Notes: generated by a model from the sequence alone, not told the origin. A stretch of 17,440 bases of DNA from WTJX01 sp045106295 (GCA_045106295.1 JBGCEI010000069.1:1-17440), one strand, 5' to 3'; positions 7,501 through 15,322 are shown, numbered from the stretch's first letter. Program-made: numbers and translations.

Positions 7501-9960
7501 CCTTCTTGGTCTACTGTTTCTTTACCGGTTCTAAAACATAAAACCCCTTATTATTGGAGAGTGAACTATTCAGGAGTAGACGAAAGCATATCTCTATGGT
7601 CTGATACAAGTTACTTTGAATATCAACTAGTCACAACTGTAGCTTCATTTACTATCGATACGATATTACCTATTAATCAAAAAGAAAATGTATTGTATGT
7701 AGGTGATTCATTGACAACATCTGGCGATACTCCAATTGGTGAATTAACTTTTTCTATTTCAGGGGTAGACGCTAGTTTATTCTCTATTAATCCTACCTCT
7801 GGCATCATAAGCTTACCTCCTCAAAATTTTGAAAATTCATTAGATAATAATTCAGACAATACATATGAACTTACAATAGAAGCTGTAGATGAGTTAGGGA
7901 ACATAGCAATAAGAGATTGGCAATTATTAGTTACGGATAGTTTAGAGTTGGCTAATTTCTCTTTTGCCCCCCTCAGCGATACTTCTATTTCAGAAAATAG
8001 CATCCTCATTTATGCTATTCCTTCTTTAACGGGTATAGATACGCCTATTGGGGAAATTTCTTTTACAATTGGCGGAACTGACGCTGGTTTATTCATTTAC
8101 GACACACTTTCATCTACTATTCGGTTAAATGCTAAAGACTTTGAAATACCTACAGACAGTGATACAGACAATACCTACTTAGTAAACATATTAGCTACCG
8201 ATGAGGATGGAAATACTGCTATGACCAACAGAACTGTTTCTATCAATGACCTACTAGAGACAGCTAACTTTTCTATTACTAGCATAAATGATACTTCACT
8301 AAAAGAAAATAAAGACTATACGTCTACCATACCGTCTTTAAGTGGTGACTCACCAATAGGCATGGTGACCTACAGTATCATTGGTACAGACCGTAACTTA
8401 TTTTCTGTAGATATTAATACTGGTGTAATCAGTTTAAGTATGCAAGACTTTGAGTCTGCCACTGACGTCAATACAGACAATAAATATGATCTAATACTAG
8501 TGGCTACAGACACTGATGAAAATACAGCTAATAAAAGCCTAACTATTACAATAATAGACTCCATAGAGATAACTGATTTCACTCTCTCTACTACTTCTCA
8601 ATTGTTTACTGAAGAAAATGCATCTCATAACATTATCCTCACCGTAAATGGTACTACTATTGGGGAAATCTCTTATTCACTAATTGGTGCTGATATAGCC
8701 TTCTTTTCTGTGGATTCTGTCAGTCAAACCGTCACATTAAGTCCTCAAGATCATGAAGCCCCAGTAGATAGTGGTGGTGACAATGAATATACGGTTACAG
8801 TAATTGCTACCGATGAAGATGGAAATGATGATAGTCTAACACAATCAATTGTAGTAACAGACATAAACGATGGTGACTACATTGTATTGGAAGGTGCTGT
8901 AAATACGAGTCTCTCATCTTTTAGTGAGTTAAACTCCACAATTATCCAAGGGCAACCTATCGATGTAAGCATTGCTTTTCAACAGCTTTATGGCGATACT
9001 ACTAGCAATAATATGCTAGGTAGGTATTATATAATAGATAACATAGGCACTACCATAATAGATACAACAGTTAATCTAGGTAGGTTTGGACAAGAAGAGA
9101 ACATAACAAATTTCACATTTTCAATAGCTACGGATCAATTAAGTGGCGCAAATAATCTATTTGTGATCTTTAATTCTGACACTTCTTTTATTGAAGATAA
9201 CTATATCAATAACTTATTCTCTAACTCTTTCACTATACTTGCAGATCAAACTCCTCCTAACCTCACCGTAACCTTTAATAACCAATCTATTCCAGACGGT
9301 GGCTCTGTAAACCAAAACCCTGAGATCAAAATAGTATTAGAAGACGAGAATCCTTTTTTATTAAAAACAGATTTAACAGGGGTTTACATTGAAATAAAGC
9401 CAGACAGCTGTTTCCATAAAAATATCATAAAAGAATGTTATGTTCCAGTAGATTCTAATGATTTATCATTCACCCCTGCAACAGCCAGCAGTCCTATGGT
9501 TATTTATTATAGACCAGATTCTCTACTAGAAGGAGAATTCACATTGCGGGTACGAGCTGAAGACGTAGCAGAAAATGAAATCATATCCCCATATGAAATT
9601 AGTTTTTCTATTGCCACCAACGAAACTACTGCTTCACCTGTAGTTATTTACCCAAACCCATGTGAAGGAGAGTGTTCATTTGGTTTTGCATTTGACGGGT
9701 TGCCATCAGAAAATGGGATAGAAATAATCATCTCTGATTTATCTGGAAAGACTATTAATACACTAAATTATAATGCAATAGAACAAGGATGGAATACAAT
9801 TGCTTTTAAAGCGACCAACTTTAGTGGTGAACCTTTAGAAAATGGACTTTACGTTTATAAGGTACTATTTCCTAATACTGTTGGGCAATACTCTGAAAAA
9901 ACTATTCAAGGTAGGAAGGTACTGAAGAACTTTATTGGTAAGTTTTATATCATGAGGTAA
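4597..9960 (+). CDS. Secreted C25-family (gingipain/PorU-like) cysteine peptidase with cadherin-like repeats and T9SS sorting domain
   Basis: 1787 residues. TTG at 4597 is the only reasonable start: an in-frame TAG lies at 4579, and the protein then opens with a signal peptide, MKKYIFHSIFLVAFFLFSQ, ending LGKAQ. Residues about 25-150 resemble the PorU-type N-terminal region (GFYRLSYNDL, SIDPRKFKIY, VDYIEFYG). Residues about 404-790 are the caspase-like C25 domain with the His/Cys pair visible: H643 in IFGHSS and C678 in VNGCLWG. Four cadherin-like repeats of about 100 residues follow (about 1015-1424), each ending in a D-N-x-Y...A-x-D-x-x-G-N motif that commonly binds calcium. A CARDB-like region (about 1428-1550), an Ig-like region (from about 1552, TPPNLTVTF) and a type A T9SS sorting domain (from about 1680, VVIYPNP; ending KNFIGKFYIMR) complete it. 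It should cross the outer membrane by T9SS and be surface-attached or released. It is either PorU-related or a cargo protease; the repeats favour cargo. Confidence 0.88.
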   Translation: MKKYIFHSIFLVAFFLFSQLGKAQPTTYGNEWIKNGQRYIKLKTAQNGFYRLSYNDLFNVLGNDLNSIDPRKFKIYHRGKQQAIYLRNTGFPNSFEQVDYIEFYGKKNDGTLDNLMYEDGDQSANPHYNLYSDTAAYFLTWNNISVGGNRFMSENLGTSGTVINFHYAKIDTVLHEVYSVGQALFPGGGSIISNSNYINGEGWHAFWTGNGGTYNYTFSGLENIYTGGANLRVNIRIATLDTGPYNNQLTIGNTTTETTLLPEKMNSGAIDEEVEASVSTIDGTTLKISNKGLVVSNVEGVSYLSLKYPQLLDMNNQKNKVFRIPASILGDGDLTITNVPDDVILYKITDEDNIKIVSSSVIANTLTATVEVNGVEQILVAKDTSEYLSCALEEVSFTNDLAGSPEFIILTHQKFWTEAQAYKTYRQQNYSTLLADVDRIYNQYSYGEKSPLGIRRFCKYLYDNVSPEFLFIIGKGIDTDYREGSDSHRENPAILGPDIQDYIPPAGHPSSDILYTLGLSDDLGDRFWGDDEDDSYVPGFSVGRLAAIYPEDVTNYLNKTIEHDSTLYQQEWKKEILQLVGGISNAEATSFDSYMKNYASIAENTFLGANTTRFYKNSTEPVEFVDVTDNINNGVQLVTIFGHSSQDFNDIDIGNPANDTEGNFSNKGKYPLLIVNGCLWGQIFNTPRQAEGWVNTPEKGAIATLTHAGYGIPNFLDNYSELFHEYAYENASYINQSIGEIQEQVVIDFNRIYRPVGGVDPGFSDDELRIADANRQQMILQGDPAIKLFALKKPDYAINAKNIIVSTEKEKISISDDSLIFTIPVINYGLATTDNIMISITKKSDSGDMTYPTSNLSPIFYKDTLTIIVEAHQLTFGENIFEIVISNAINEDSDTTSNLATVTVLASDNGFDLLSPENTDTLFTTSLNFAAQTRDLTITDTLYVLELDTSISFSSPVKQSITVRSGVSPSWSTVSLPVLKHKTPYYWRVNYSGVDESISLWSDTSYFEYQLVTTVASFTIDTILPINQKENVLYVGDSLTTSGDTPIGELTFSISGVDASLFSINPTSGIISLPPQNFENSLDNNSDNTYELTIEAVDELGNIAIRDWQLLVTDSLELANFSFAPLSDTSISENSILIYAIPSLTGIDTPIGEISFTIGGTDAGLFIYDTLSSTIRLNAKDFEIPTDSDTDNTYLVNILATDEDGNTAMTNRTVSINDLLETANFSITSINDTSLKENKDYTSTIPSLSGDSPIGMVTYSIIGTDRNLFSVDINTGVISLSMQDFESATDVNTDNKYDLILVATDTDENTANKSLTITIIDSIEITDFTLSTTSQLFTEENASHNIILTVNGTTIGEISYSLIGADIAFFSVDSVSQTVTLSPQDHEAPVDSGGDNEYTVTVIATDEDGNDDSLTQSIVVTDINDGDYIVLEGAVNTSLSSFSELNSTIIQGQPIDVSIAFQQLYGDTTSNNMLGRYYIIDNIGTTIIDTTVNLGRFGQEENITNFTFSIATDQLSGANNLFVIFNSDTSFIEDNYINNLFSNSFTILADQTPPNLTVTFNNQSIPDGGSVNQNPEIKIVLEDENPFLLKTDLTGVYIEIKPDSCFHKNIIKECYVPVDSNDLSFTPATASSPMVIYYRPDSLLEGEFTLRVRAEDVAENEIISPYEISFSIATNETTASPVVIYPNPCEGECSFGFAFDGLPSENGIEIIISDLSGKTINTLNYNAIEQGWNTIAFKATNFSGEPLENGLYVYKVLFPNTVGQYSEKTIQGRKVLKNFIGKFYIMR

Positions 9961-9965
9961 TTAAG

Positions 9966-10991
9966 CTAGTCAAGCATAATCTTCTGAAAACGCTCCTCTT
10001 CTTCTAGATTTTGAAAAGAAACAGAAATAGGAAGGTAATAAAAGGGGATTTGGTTGAATAACTTTTCCAATGGCGTATCTTTTATTTTAATACTATCTTT
10101 TTCTGTAGTCAAGATAATACTGTCTTGAGAGGCCTTCCATTTATCTATTACCTTATCTAAATCTCTTTCTGTATACATATGATGATCAGGGAAGGAACTG
10201 AAAGAAGCTAACTCATACTGTGATGTCACATACTCTTTTAATGAGTTTCCATTTGCTAATCCGTGAAAGACATGTACTTTCTTTATTTTATGTACTTTCG
10301 TTTTCCCAATCGATTGAGGTTTTTCATAAACTAATTCAGTAAAGAAAACAGGTATTTGTTTCGCATATTTATTGATTGCTTTTTTAATACTATCTTTTTC
10401 TTGAGAAGTAATAGTAGGTGTTTTAGTGACTAATATAATATTAGCCCGTTTTGCTGCTCTTTTGAACTCTCTTAGTCTGCCTGTTGGCATCACAAAGTCT
10501 CGATAGAATAGTTGATTATAATCAGTTAATAAAATATTGATATCTCGATCGATGTATCTGTGTTGATAGGCATCATCAAGCAATAAGGTGACTTTTTCAT
10601 TTCCTTGAAAGATTTGTCTAGCTCCAAAAACTCTATCTTCACACACATGTACTGATGCGTGTTTTTGATGCTTTTTATAAAGTAGTAAGGGTTCATCACC
10701 AACCATTTCTGCGGTACTTGAGGAGGTTGCTTTTAAATATCCTTTTGTTCTTCTCCCATACCCCCTACTTAGTACGGCTACTTCTTTATTTTTAGAATGA
10801 AATAAATTGACTAGATAATCTGTATGAGGCGTTTTACCCGTTCCGCCCACTGCAATATTACCAATAGAGATTACACGATTAAAAAAAGTAGTTGTTTTTA
10901 AAATTCCTAAATTAAAACAAAGAGAGCGAATAGATAATATCCCTCCATAGAGAATAGAAAAAGGAAACAATAAAACTCGTAAGAACGCCAT
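9966..10991 (-). CDS. lpxK: Tetraacyldisaccharide 4'-kinase (lipid A synthesis)
   Basis: 341 residues, normal for LpxK. The Walker A loop is GNIAVGGTGKTP (residues 44-55), the family's diagnostic form. LSRGYGRRTKG (75-85) and LLDDAYQHR (137-145, usually DDGFQHR) are the other conserved blocks. The N-terminal hydrophobic stretch (about residues 5-25) is the membrane-associating helix. The enzyme phosphorylates the 4' position of the tetraacyl disaccharide to give lipid IVA at the inner membrane. It ends 5 bases from the end of the peptidase gene on the other strand, with no hairpin between. It is divergent from the Nif3-like gene, 33 bases away. Confidence 0.96.
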   Translation of the reverse strand: MAFLRVLLFPFSILYGGILSIRSLCFNLGILKTTTFFNRVISIGNIAVGGTGKTPHTDYLVNLFHSKNKEVAVLSRGYGRRTKGYLKATSSSTAEMVGDEPLLLYKKHQKHASVHVCEDRVFGARQIFQGNEKVTLLLDDAYQHRYIDRDINILLTDYNQLFYRDFVMPTGRLREFKRAAKRANIILVTKTPTITSQEKDSIKKAINKYAKQIPVFFTELVYEKPQSIGKTKVHKIKKVHVFHGLANGNSLKEYVTSQYELASFSSFPDHHMYTERDLDKVIDKWKASQDSIILTTEKDSIKIKDTPLEKLFNQIPFYYLPISVSFQNLEEEERFQKIMLD

Positions 10992-11024
10992 TAATAATGT
11001 ATTTTAGTGTCAAATCTAAGAAAA

Positions 11025-12125
11025 ATGAATCAGATTGAAGAAGTAATTAATTATTTAGAGTCATTTGCTCCATTAGATTACCAAGAGGGGTATGACAATG
11101 CTGGTCTATTAGTGGGTGACAAAAAAGCAGATTTAACGGGTATTCTTATTTCATTGGACATTACAGAGGTAGTAATTGATGAGGCCATACAAAAAGGATG
11201 TAACCTAATTGTAGCGCATCATCCTATTATTTTTAGTGGGCTGAAAAAACTAACAGGAAAAAACTATGTAGAGCGAACGGTAATTAAAGCAATAAAAAAT
11301 GACATTGCTTTATATGCTGCACATACAAATTTAGACAATATCCAACAGGGAGTGAATCAAAAGATTGCTCAAAAAATAGGTTTAAAAAATACTCGCATAT
11401 TATCTCCTAAAAAGGGCGTTCTAAAAAAACTCACTTTCTTTTGTCCTTCAAGTCACAGCCAATCGGTCGTAAAAGAATTGCATACTATAGGGGCTGGTAC
11501 TATTGGAAACTATTCAGACTGTAGTTTCAGAACAACGGGAGAAGGTACATTTACGCCTAACGAACAGGCTTCACCACATACTGGAGCTATACATAAGGCT
11601 GAAAAAGTAAAAGAGGATAGGATAGAGCTACTTGTCCCTTCTCATCTTAGTCAACAAGCTGTTGCTACTCTCCATATTAACCATCCATACGAGGAAGTAG
11701 CATACTATTTACAAAACTTAGAAAACAGCTCTCAAGATATTGGGTCAGGAATGATTGGCGAATTAGAGCAGCCTATTGAAACAATAGAATTCCTAAATGT
11801 ATTAAAGAGTACATTTAATCTATCAGTCATCAAGCATACTGAAATCACTACTAAGACAATCAAATCAGTTGCTCTTTGTGGTGGTTCGGGAAGTTTCTTA
11901 TTGCCTCATGCTATTGCTGTGCATGCAGATATTTTTATTACAGGCGATTTTAAATACCATGAGTTTTTTGATGCTGATGAAAAAGTGATTATCGCTGATA
12001 TAGGGCATTATGAAAGTGAGGCATGTACAAAAGAGTTATTTTATGATATTTTAACAAAAAAAATCACTAATATTGCGGTTTATTTAACGGAAGTAGATAC
12101 AAATCCGGTAAGTTATTTTATTTAA
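11025..12125 (+). CDS. Nif3-like dinuclear metal-centre protein (DUF34, with PII-like insert)
   Basis: Translation from ATG 11025 gives 366 residues, typical of the long YqfO-type version with a middle insert domain. A GTG at 11007 would add six residues of poor quality, so the ATG is preferred. Metal ligands visible: H65/H66 in IVAHHPIIFSG, H100 and D104 in AAHTNLDN, and the C-terminal IGHYESE. The front motif YQEGYDNAGLLVG is characteristic. Family members form hexamers around a two-metal site; the reaction is unsettled (a GTP cyclohydrolase I type 2 label is common but not well supported). It is first of five closely spaced genes, one base from the next. Confidence 0.92.
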   Translation: MNQIEEVINYLESFAPLDYQEGYDNAGLLVGDKKADLTGILISLDITEVVIDEAIQKGCNLIVAHHPIIFSGLKKLTGKNYVERTVIKAIKNDIALYAAHTNLDNIQQGVNQKIAQKIGLKNTRILSPKKGVLKKLTFFCPSSHSQSVVKELHTIGAGTIGNYSDCSFRTTGEGTFTPNEQASPHTGAIHKAEKVKEDRIELLVPSHLSQQAVATLHINHPYEEVAYYLQNLENSSQDIGSGMIGELEQPIETIEFLNVLKSTFNLSVIKHTEITTKTIKSVALCGGSGSFLLPHAIAVHADIFITGDFKYHEFFDADEKVIIADIGHYESEACTKELFYDILTKKITNIAVYLTEVDTNPVSYFI

Positions 12126-12126
12126 G

Positions 12127-12921
12127 ATGGATAGATCAGTAGCACAAAAATTAGAAGCACTCCTAAAGCTTCAAGAAATAGATTCTCAGATAGACGGCAT
12201 CAGAAAAGTAAGAGGTGATTTACCTGAAGAGGTTCAAGACCTAGAGGATGAGATAGCAGGATATCAAACACGTGTAGGTAAGCAGAATGACCGTTTACAA
12301 GAGTTAGAGCAATCTATTGAAGACAGTAAAGACGGTATTAAAAATGCGGGTCAGTTGATCAAAAAATACGAAGAGCAGCAAATGAATGTTCGTAACAATA
12401 GAGAGTATGATGCTATCACAAAAGAGATGGAGCTTCAACAACTTGATATTGAAATATTTGAAAAGAAAATCAAAGAGTCTGCTTTTAAAATAGAGAATAG
12501 CAAAGAAGAAGTAGCTAAGACTCAAGAAAAATTAGCTGACAGAGAAAAGGACTTAGAGGTTAAAAAATCTGAATTAGAGAATATTACTTCAGAAAGTCAG
12601 GAAGACGAAAAGAAATTAGCTGAAAAGAAAGAAAAGTCTGCTTCAAGTATTGAAGAACGACTATTGAGATCTTACGAAAGACTAAGAGGGAATCTTAGAA
12701 ATGGATTAGCGGTAGTTAAGGTAGAGAGAAATGCCTGTGGTGGATGTTTCAATACAGTACCTCCTCAAAGGCAAGCAGAAATTAAGGAAAAGAAAAAAAT
12801 AATAGTTTGTGAGCACTGTGGTAGAATATTAGCTGATGTAGACATTGTTCTTGAGCCAGAACCAAAACCAAGAGCTAAAAGAAAAACTGCTGCTAAGAAA
12901 AAAGTAGCTGAGAAGAAATAA
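12127..12921 (+). CDS. Coiled-coil protein with C4 zinc ribbon (zf-RING_7 type)
   Basis: 264 residues. Residues about 5-185 are a near-continuous coiled coil rich in E, K and Q. A C4 zinc ribbon follows: C204 and C207 in ACGGCFNTV, then C228 and C231 in VCEHCGRI. The family signature GNLRNGLAVVKVERNACGGC precedes it. The last 20 residues are a Lys/Ala-rich basic tail (RAKRKTAAKKK) suited to binding nucleic acid. Proteins of this family are usually encoded beside the Nif3-like gene, as here (1 base gap). Their biochemical role is not established; nucleic-acid or ribosome-related binding is a reasonable guess from the tail and ribbon. Confidence 0.9.
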   Translation: MDRSVAQKLEALLKLQEIDSQIDGIRKVRGDLPEEVQDLEDEIAGYQTRVGKQNDRLQELEQSIEDSKDGIKNAGQLIKKYEEQQMNVRNNREYDAITKEMELQQLDIEIFEKKIKESAFKIENSKEEVAKTQEKLADREKDLEVKKSELENITSESQEDEKKLAEKKEKSASSIEERLLRSYERLRGNLRNGLAVVKVERNACGGCFNTVPPQRQAEIKEKKKIIVCEHCGRILADVDIVLEPEPKPRAKRKTAAKKKVAEKK

Positions 12922-12939
12922 AAGTATCTTAAACACACC

Positions 12940-13506
12940 ATGTTAGATCTTTATAAATTATACAATGAAATGCATGACAATGATGTGATGCTTTCATACA
13001 AAGGAGAGGTTACTGCTTCTCTTGTAAATTCTTTTTTAGGGGTATTTGAAAGTAGACTAGAAGCTTTTGAAGAAGATAAAAAGGTTAAAAAAAAGGTCTT
13101 TAATGTATTGGTTGAAACACTCCAAAATCTACAATTACACGTAGATGAGCTGCCTTCTTCAGGAGGAAATTCTAATGAAGAAAAGAAAGCCGTGTTCATG
13201 CTTTGGACAGAAGGTGACGATTATAAACTATCTACAGGTCACCATATACTCGTTGATAACGTATCAAAACTGAAAACATGGTTAGATAAAATCAACAAAG
13301 TTGCTGGTTCTAGAGAAGAGTTAAGATCGCTCTACAAGCAAGTACTCGATAACGGTATTTTTAGTTCTAAAGGAGGAGGAGGCTTAGGGTTTATTGATAT
13401 TGCAAAAAAATCTGGGCAACAACTTGAATATGACTTCAGGCCTGTTAATAAAGAATACGCATTTTTTGTATTTGAAACGTCTATACCTAGAAACATTGTA
13501 AAATAA
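12940..13506 (+). CDS. SiaB-type protein kinase (GHKL-like fold, DUF6272)
   Basis: 188 residues. The ATP-site N-box is visible as E59-x-L-Q-N63-x3-H67 in VETLQNLQLH, and a glycine-rich lid KGGGGLGFIDIA lies at residues 144-155. The region STGHHILVDN (98-107) fits the family's S-T-G-N-x-V segment. SiaB kinases phosphorylate the STAS-like SiaC protein; this gene is followed 3 bases later by a SiaC homologue, which strongly supports the call. The gap to the zinc-ribbon gene is 18 bases. No sensor or membrane segment is present in this protein, so the input signal must come from elsewhere. Confidence 0.85.
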   Translation: MLDLYKLYNEMHDNDVMLSYKGEVTASLVNSFLGVFESRLEAFEEDKKVKKKVFNVLVETLQNLQLHVDELPSSGGNSNEEKKAVFMLWTEGDDYKLSTGHHILVDNVSKLKTWLDKINKVAGSREELRSLYKQVLDNGIFSSKGGGGLGFIDIAKKSGQQLEYDFRPVNKEYAFFVFETSIPRNIVK

Positions 13507-13509
13507 TAA

Positions 13510-13890
13510 ATGGAAAATCTTTATATCAACGGAACACAACACACACCTGAGGTTAGCTTCGATGAAAATGGTGTACTATTATTGAGGGGACGATCAATAC
13601 CTGAAAATTCACTCGCTTTTTTCCAAGAGTTGTATACTTGGATTGAAAATTACGGATTAAATCCAAATCCTAGCACGGAGATGATTATACAGCTAGATTA
13701 CTTTAATACTAGCTCATCGAAATGTATTTTGGACTTAATGAAAAGACTTGAGACCATTAGTGAAAATGGGCATAAAGTTTTTGTAAAATGGTATTATGAC
13801 GAAGATGACGAAGATATGTTAGAATCTGGAGAAGATTACCAAGACCTTATTGAATTGAATTTTGAGTTCATTGTTCTAGAAGAGGAATAG
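13510..13890 (+). CDS. SiaC-family regulatory phosphoprotein (DUF1987)
   Basis: 126 residues, normal length. The family core LDYFNTSSSKCILDLMK is present (residues 62-78). Thr67 in NTSS falls where the phosphorylated Thr68 of Pseudomonas SiaC lies, judged by position and surrounding residues. The N-terminal TPEVSFDENGVLLLRGRSIPEN is also typical. The C-terminal third is strongly acidic (DEDDEDMLESGED). The fold is like anti-sigma-factor antagonists (STAS). In the Pseudomonas system the unphosphorylated form binds and activates the diguanylate cyclase SiaD. Here the most likely partners are the kinase just upstream and the membrane protein 11 bases downstream. Confidence 0.9.
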   Translation: MENLYINGTQHTPEVSFDENGVLLLRGRSIPENSLAFFQELYTWIENYGLNPNPSTEMIIQLDYFNTSSSKCILDLMKRLETISENGHKVFVKWYYDEDDEDMLESGEDYQDLIELNFEFIVLEEE

Positions 13891-13901
13891 AGAAAAAATC
13901 T

Positions 13902-14432
13902 ATGGCTAAGACTAGCAGTAAATACGAAGAATTATTTTATCAAGAAGCCGCTTTATTAAAAAAGACTGAACATTTTCTAGATACAGATAATGGTCTTGAT
14001 AATAACAAAACACAATCGGAATTAATTAGCATTTTTAAGTCTTACAAAGACTTATTAAATCAACAGATTCTTATTACAAAAGTAAGTGACAGACTTCAAA
14101 AAAAGCTCGACAAATCTAATTTCGTTTTAGAAGAAAAAAATAACGAACTAGAAAAATATATCGCTGAATTAAAAAAAGCTAGAATTGGAAGAAAAGCAAC
14201 TACTATTGCTGCTATTATATCTATCACACTATTCATTATCACCGAAGGCTTTATAGAACCTAGAATAGATGCATACTACCCTACTCAAGATTATGGGAGT
14301 AAAAGCACCTGGTATAGTTTAGGTCTTAAAGCTGTAGTAGCATTACTCTTTAAGCCTATTGAAAGTATAGTTGAAAGGTCATTGCTCCGAAAAGCGAAAA
14401 AGAAACACCTAGAAGCAATGGAAAACATCTAG
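13902..14432 (+). CDS. Coiled-coil protein with two membrane helices, candidate output of the SiaB/SiaC switch
   Basis: 176 residues, no family recognised with certainty. Residues 1-95 are helical and charged: KYEELFYQEAALLKKTE, then YKDLLNQQILITKVSDRLQK and a regular coiled coil (LEEKNNELEKYIAELKKA). The YxxLL...SDRLQ...L pattern resembles the signalling stalks that precede output domains in cyclases, including those controlled by SiaC-type proteins. A hydrophobic helix at about 99-117 (TTIAAIISITLFIITEGF), a loop with Tyr and Pro (120-133) and a second helix at about 137-151 follow. The tail is very basic (RSLLRKAKKKHLEAMENI). Both ends should face the cytoplasm. There is no GGDEF, kinase or phosphatase domain. 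As the last gene of the probable operon it is the natural SiaC target. Function is inference. Confidence 0.65.
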   Translation: MAKTSSKYEELFYQEAALLKKTEHFLDTDNGLDNNKTQSELISIFKSYKDLLNQQILITKVSDRLQKKLDKSNFVLEEKNNELEKYIAELKKARIGRKATTIAAIISITLFIITEGFIEPRIDAYYPTQDYGSKSTWYSLGLKAVVALLFKPIESIVERSLLRKAKKKHLEAMENI

Positions 14433-14553
14433 TTTTTTAGACACAAGCAAGAACCTTTTCAACCAATAAATCGTTTGCTTTTAAATTATTACTCAAATTT
14501 ATTTTTTTTGAGATTACTACTAAAATCATTGTTCATCAAAATAATATTTGATT
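14433..14553. other. A/T-rich intergenic region between the Sia module and cysH
   Basis: The 121 bases hold two weak pairings: AAGCAA (14445-14450) with TTGCTT (14475-14480), and CTCAAA (14492-14497) with TTTGAG (14507-14512). Neither is followed by a convincing T-run, so a terminator is not called. It must contain the cysH promoter, but no match to the Bacteroidota TTTG/TAnnTTTG pattern with correct spacing was found. Confidence 0.3.
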
Positions 14554-15213
14554 ATGGATTTTGAAGGAATAAAAGCAAAATTACTATCGTACAAAAAGCA
14601 AGGAAAGACTATTTTCACGTCTTCTTCCTTTCAATCACATAGCTTAGTCTTACTGCACTTGATTAGTAGAATAGATAAGTCTATTCCTATTTACTTTGTA
14701 AATACTGGCTATCATTTTGCTGAAACGGTAGCATTCAAAGACTTGGTAGCAGAGCAGTTTGGCTTAAATGTATTGGATGTAAAACCAACTACTCCTAAGC
14801 ACCTTCAAAAAGATGCTGCTGGCAGACTGCTTTTCACATCTGACCCTGACTTTTGTTGCCACCTAAACAAGGTGACTCCTATGGAAGTAATTATGGCTGA
14901 ATATGATATATGGATTAGTGGTGTCAGAGGTGACCAAAGTGCTGTAAGGAAGGCTATGAAGGCAGAAATGGAAGCACCTCACAATACGACGAGGTTTCAT
15001 CCTATGCTAGATTGGACCAATAAGATGATTCATGACTACAGAAAGGAATACAATCTCCCGACTCATTCATTAGAAGCAAAAGGATATTTCAGCATTGGTT
15101 GCGAACCATGTACCAGAAAATTTGACCTAGAAATGCAAGAACGTGAAGCTAGGTGGTATGGAATGAATAAAGTAGAATGTGGTTTACAAACTACCTTGGC
15201 AAGCAATAAATAA
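14554..15213 (+). CDS. cysH: Phosphoadenosine/adenosine phosphosulfate reductase family protein (4Fe-4S type)
   Basis: 219 residues from ATG 14554; a TTG six bases earlier is less likely. The nucleotide-binding loop is TSSSFQSHS (residues 22-30). Four iron-sulfur cysteines are present in the CC...CxxC pattern: C101 and C102 in DFCCHLNK, C183 and C186 in GCEPCTR. The C-terminal catalytic Cys is C209 in KVECGLQ (usually ECGLH). The four-cysteine pattern points to the 4Fe-4S type that normally uses adenosine 5'-phosphosulfate, reducing it to sulfite and AMP with thioredoxin or an equivalent. It acts in the cytoplasm in assimilatory sulfate reduction. No other sulfate-assimilation gene is adjacent. 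It is followed by sugar and hydrolase genes after a 124-base gap. Confidence 0.9.
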   Translation: MDFEGIKAKLLSYKKQGKTIFTSSSFQSHSLVLLHLISRIDKSIPIYFVNTGYHFAETVAFKDLVAEQFGLNVLDVKPTTPKHLQKDAAGRLLFTSDPDFCCHLNKVTPMEVIMAEYDIWISGVRGDQSAVRKAMKAEMEAPHNTTRFHPMLDWTNKMIHDYRKEYNLPTHSLEAKGYFSIGCEPCTRKFDLEMQEREARWYGMNKVECGLQTTLASNK

Positions 15214-15294
15214 GATATTGAGACACTGAGACTATTAGATCTTAAGACTTTAAGAAATAGAACATTCATGTGGGGAGTAATTGGTCGTTAGAAC

Positions 15295-15322
15295 ACTAAC
15301 TACTTGATACTAACTACTTGAT
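15295..15322 (+). repeat. Two tandem 14-bp repeats upstream of the epimerase gene
   Basis: ACTAACTACTTGAT occurs twice back to back (15295-15308 and 15309-15322), with a third partial copy ACTAA at 15323-15327. The array ends about 10 bases before the ATG at 15338. It could be a regulator-binding site, or a slippage product with no function. The rest of the 15214-15337 gap shows only a weak 6-bp hairpin near 15240-15256. Confidence 0.7.

Noticed and set aside
5544..8582. Four minus-strand open frames inside the peptidase gene
   Set aside because: Antisense shadows of a Thr/Ser/Asp-rich repetitive coding sequence, with no recognisable motifs.
7639..8870. DNA-level tandem repeat in the peptidase gene
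   Set aside because: The four units are similar as protein domains but the nucleotide sequences have diverged, so they are described as protein repeats only.
14440..14451. GACACAAGCAAG, a 12-base match to the reverse complement of the REP-like hairpin (1401-1412)
   Set aside because: Only one arm matches, the partner arm and loop are absent, and no transposase is near. It could be a REP fragment but chance cannot be excluded.
14492..14512. A/T hairpin upstream of cysH as a terminator or riboswitch
   Set aside because: Six weak base pairs with a nine-base loop and no T-run; no S-adenosylmethionine riboswitch core could be recognised.
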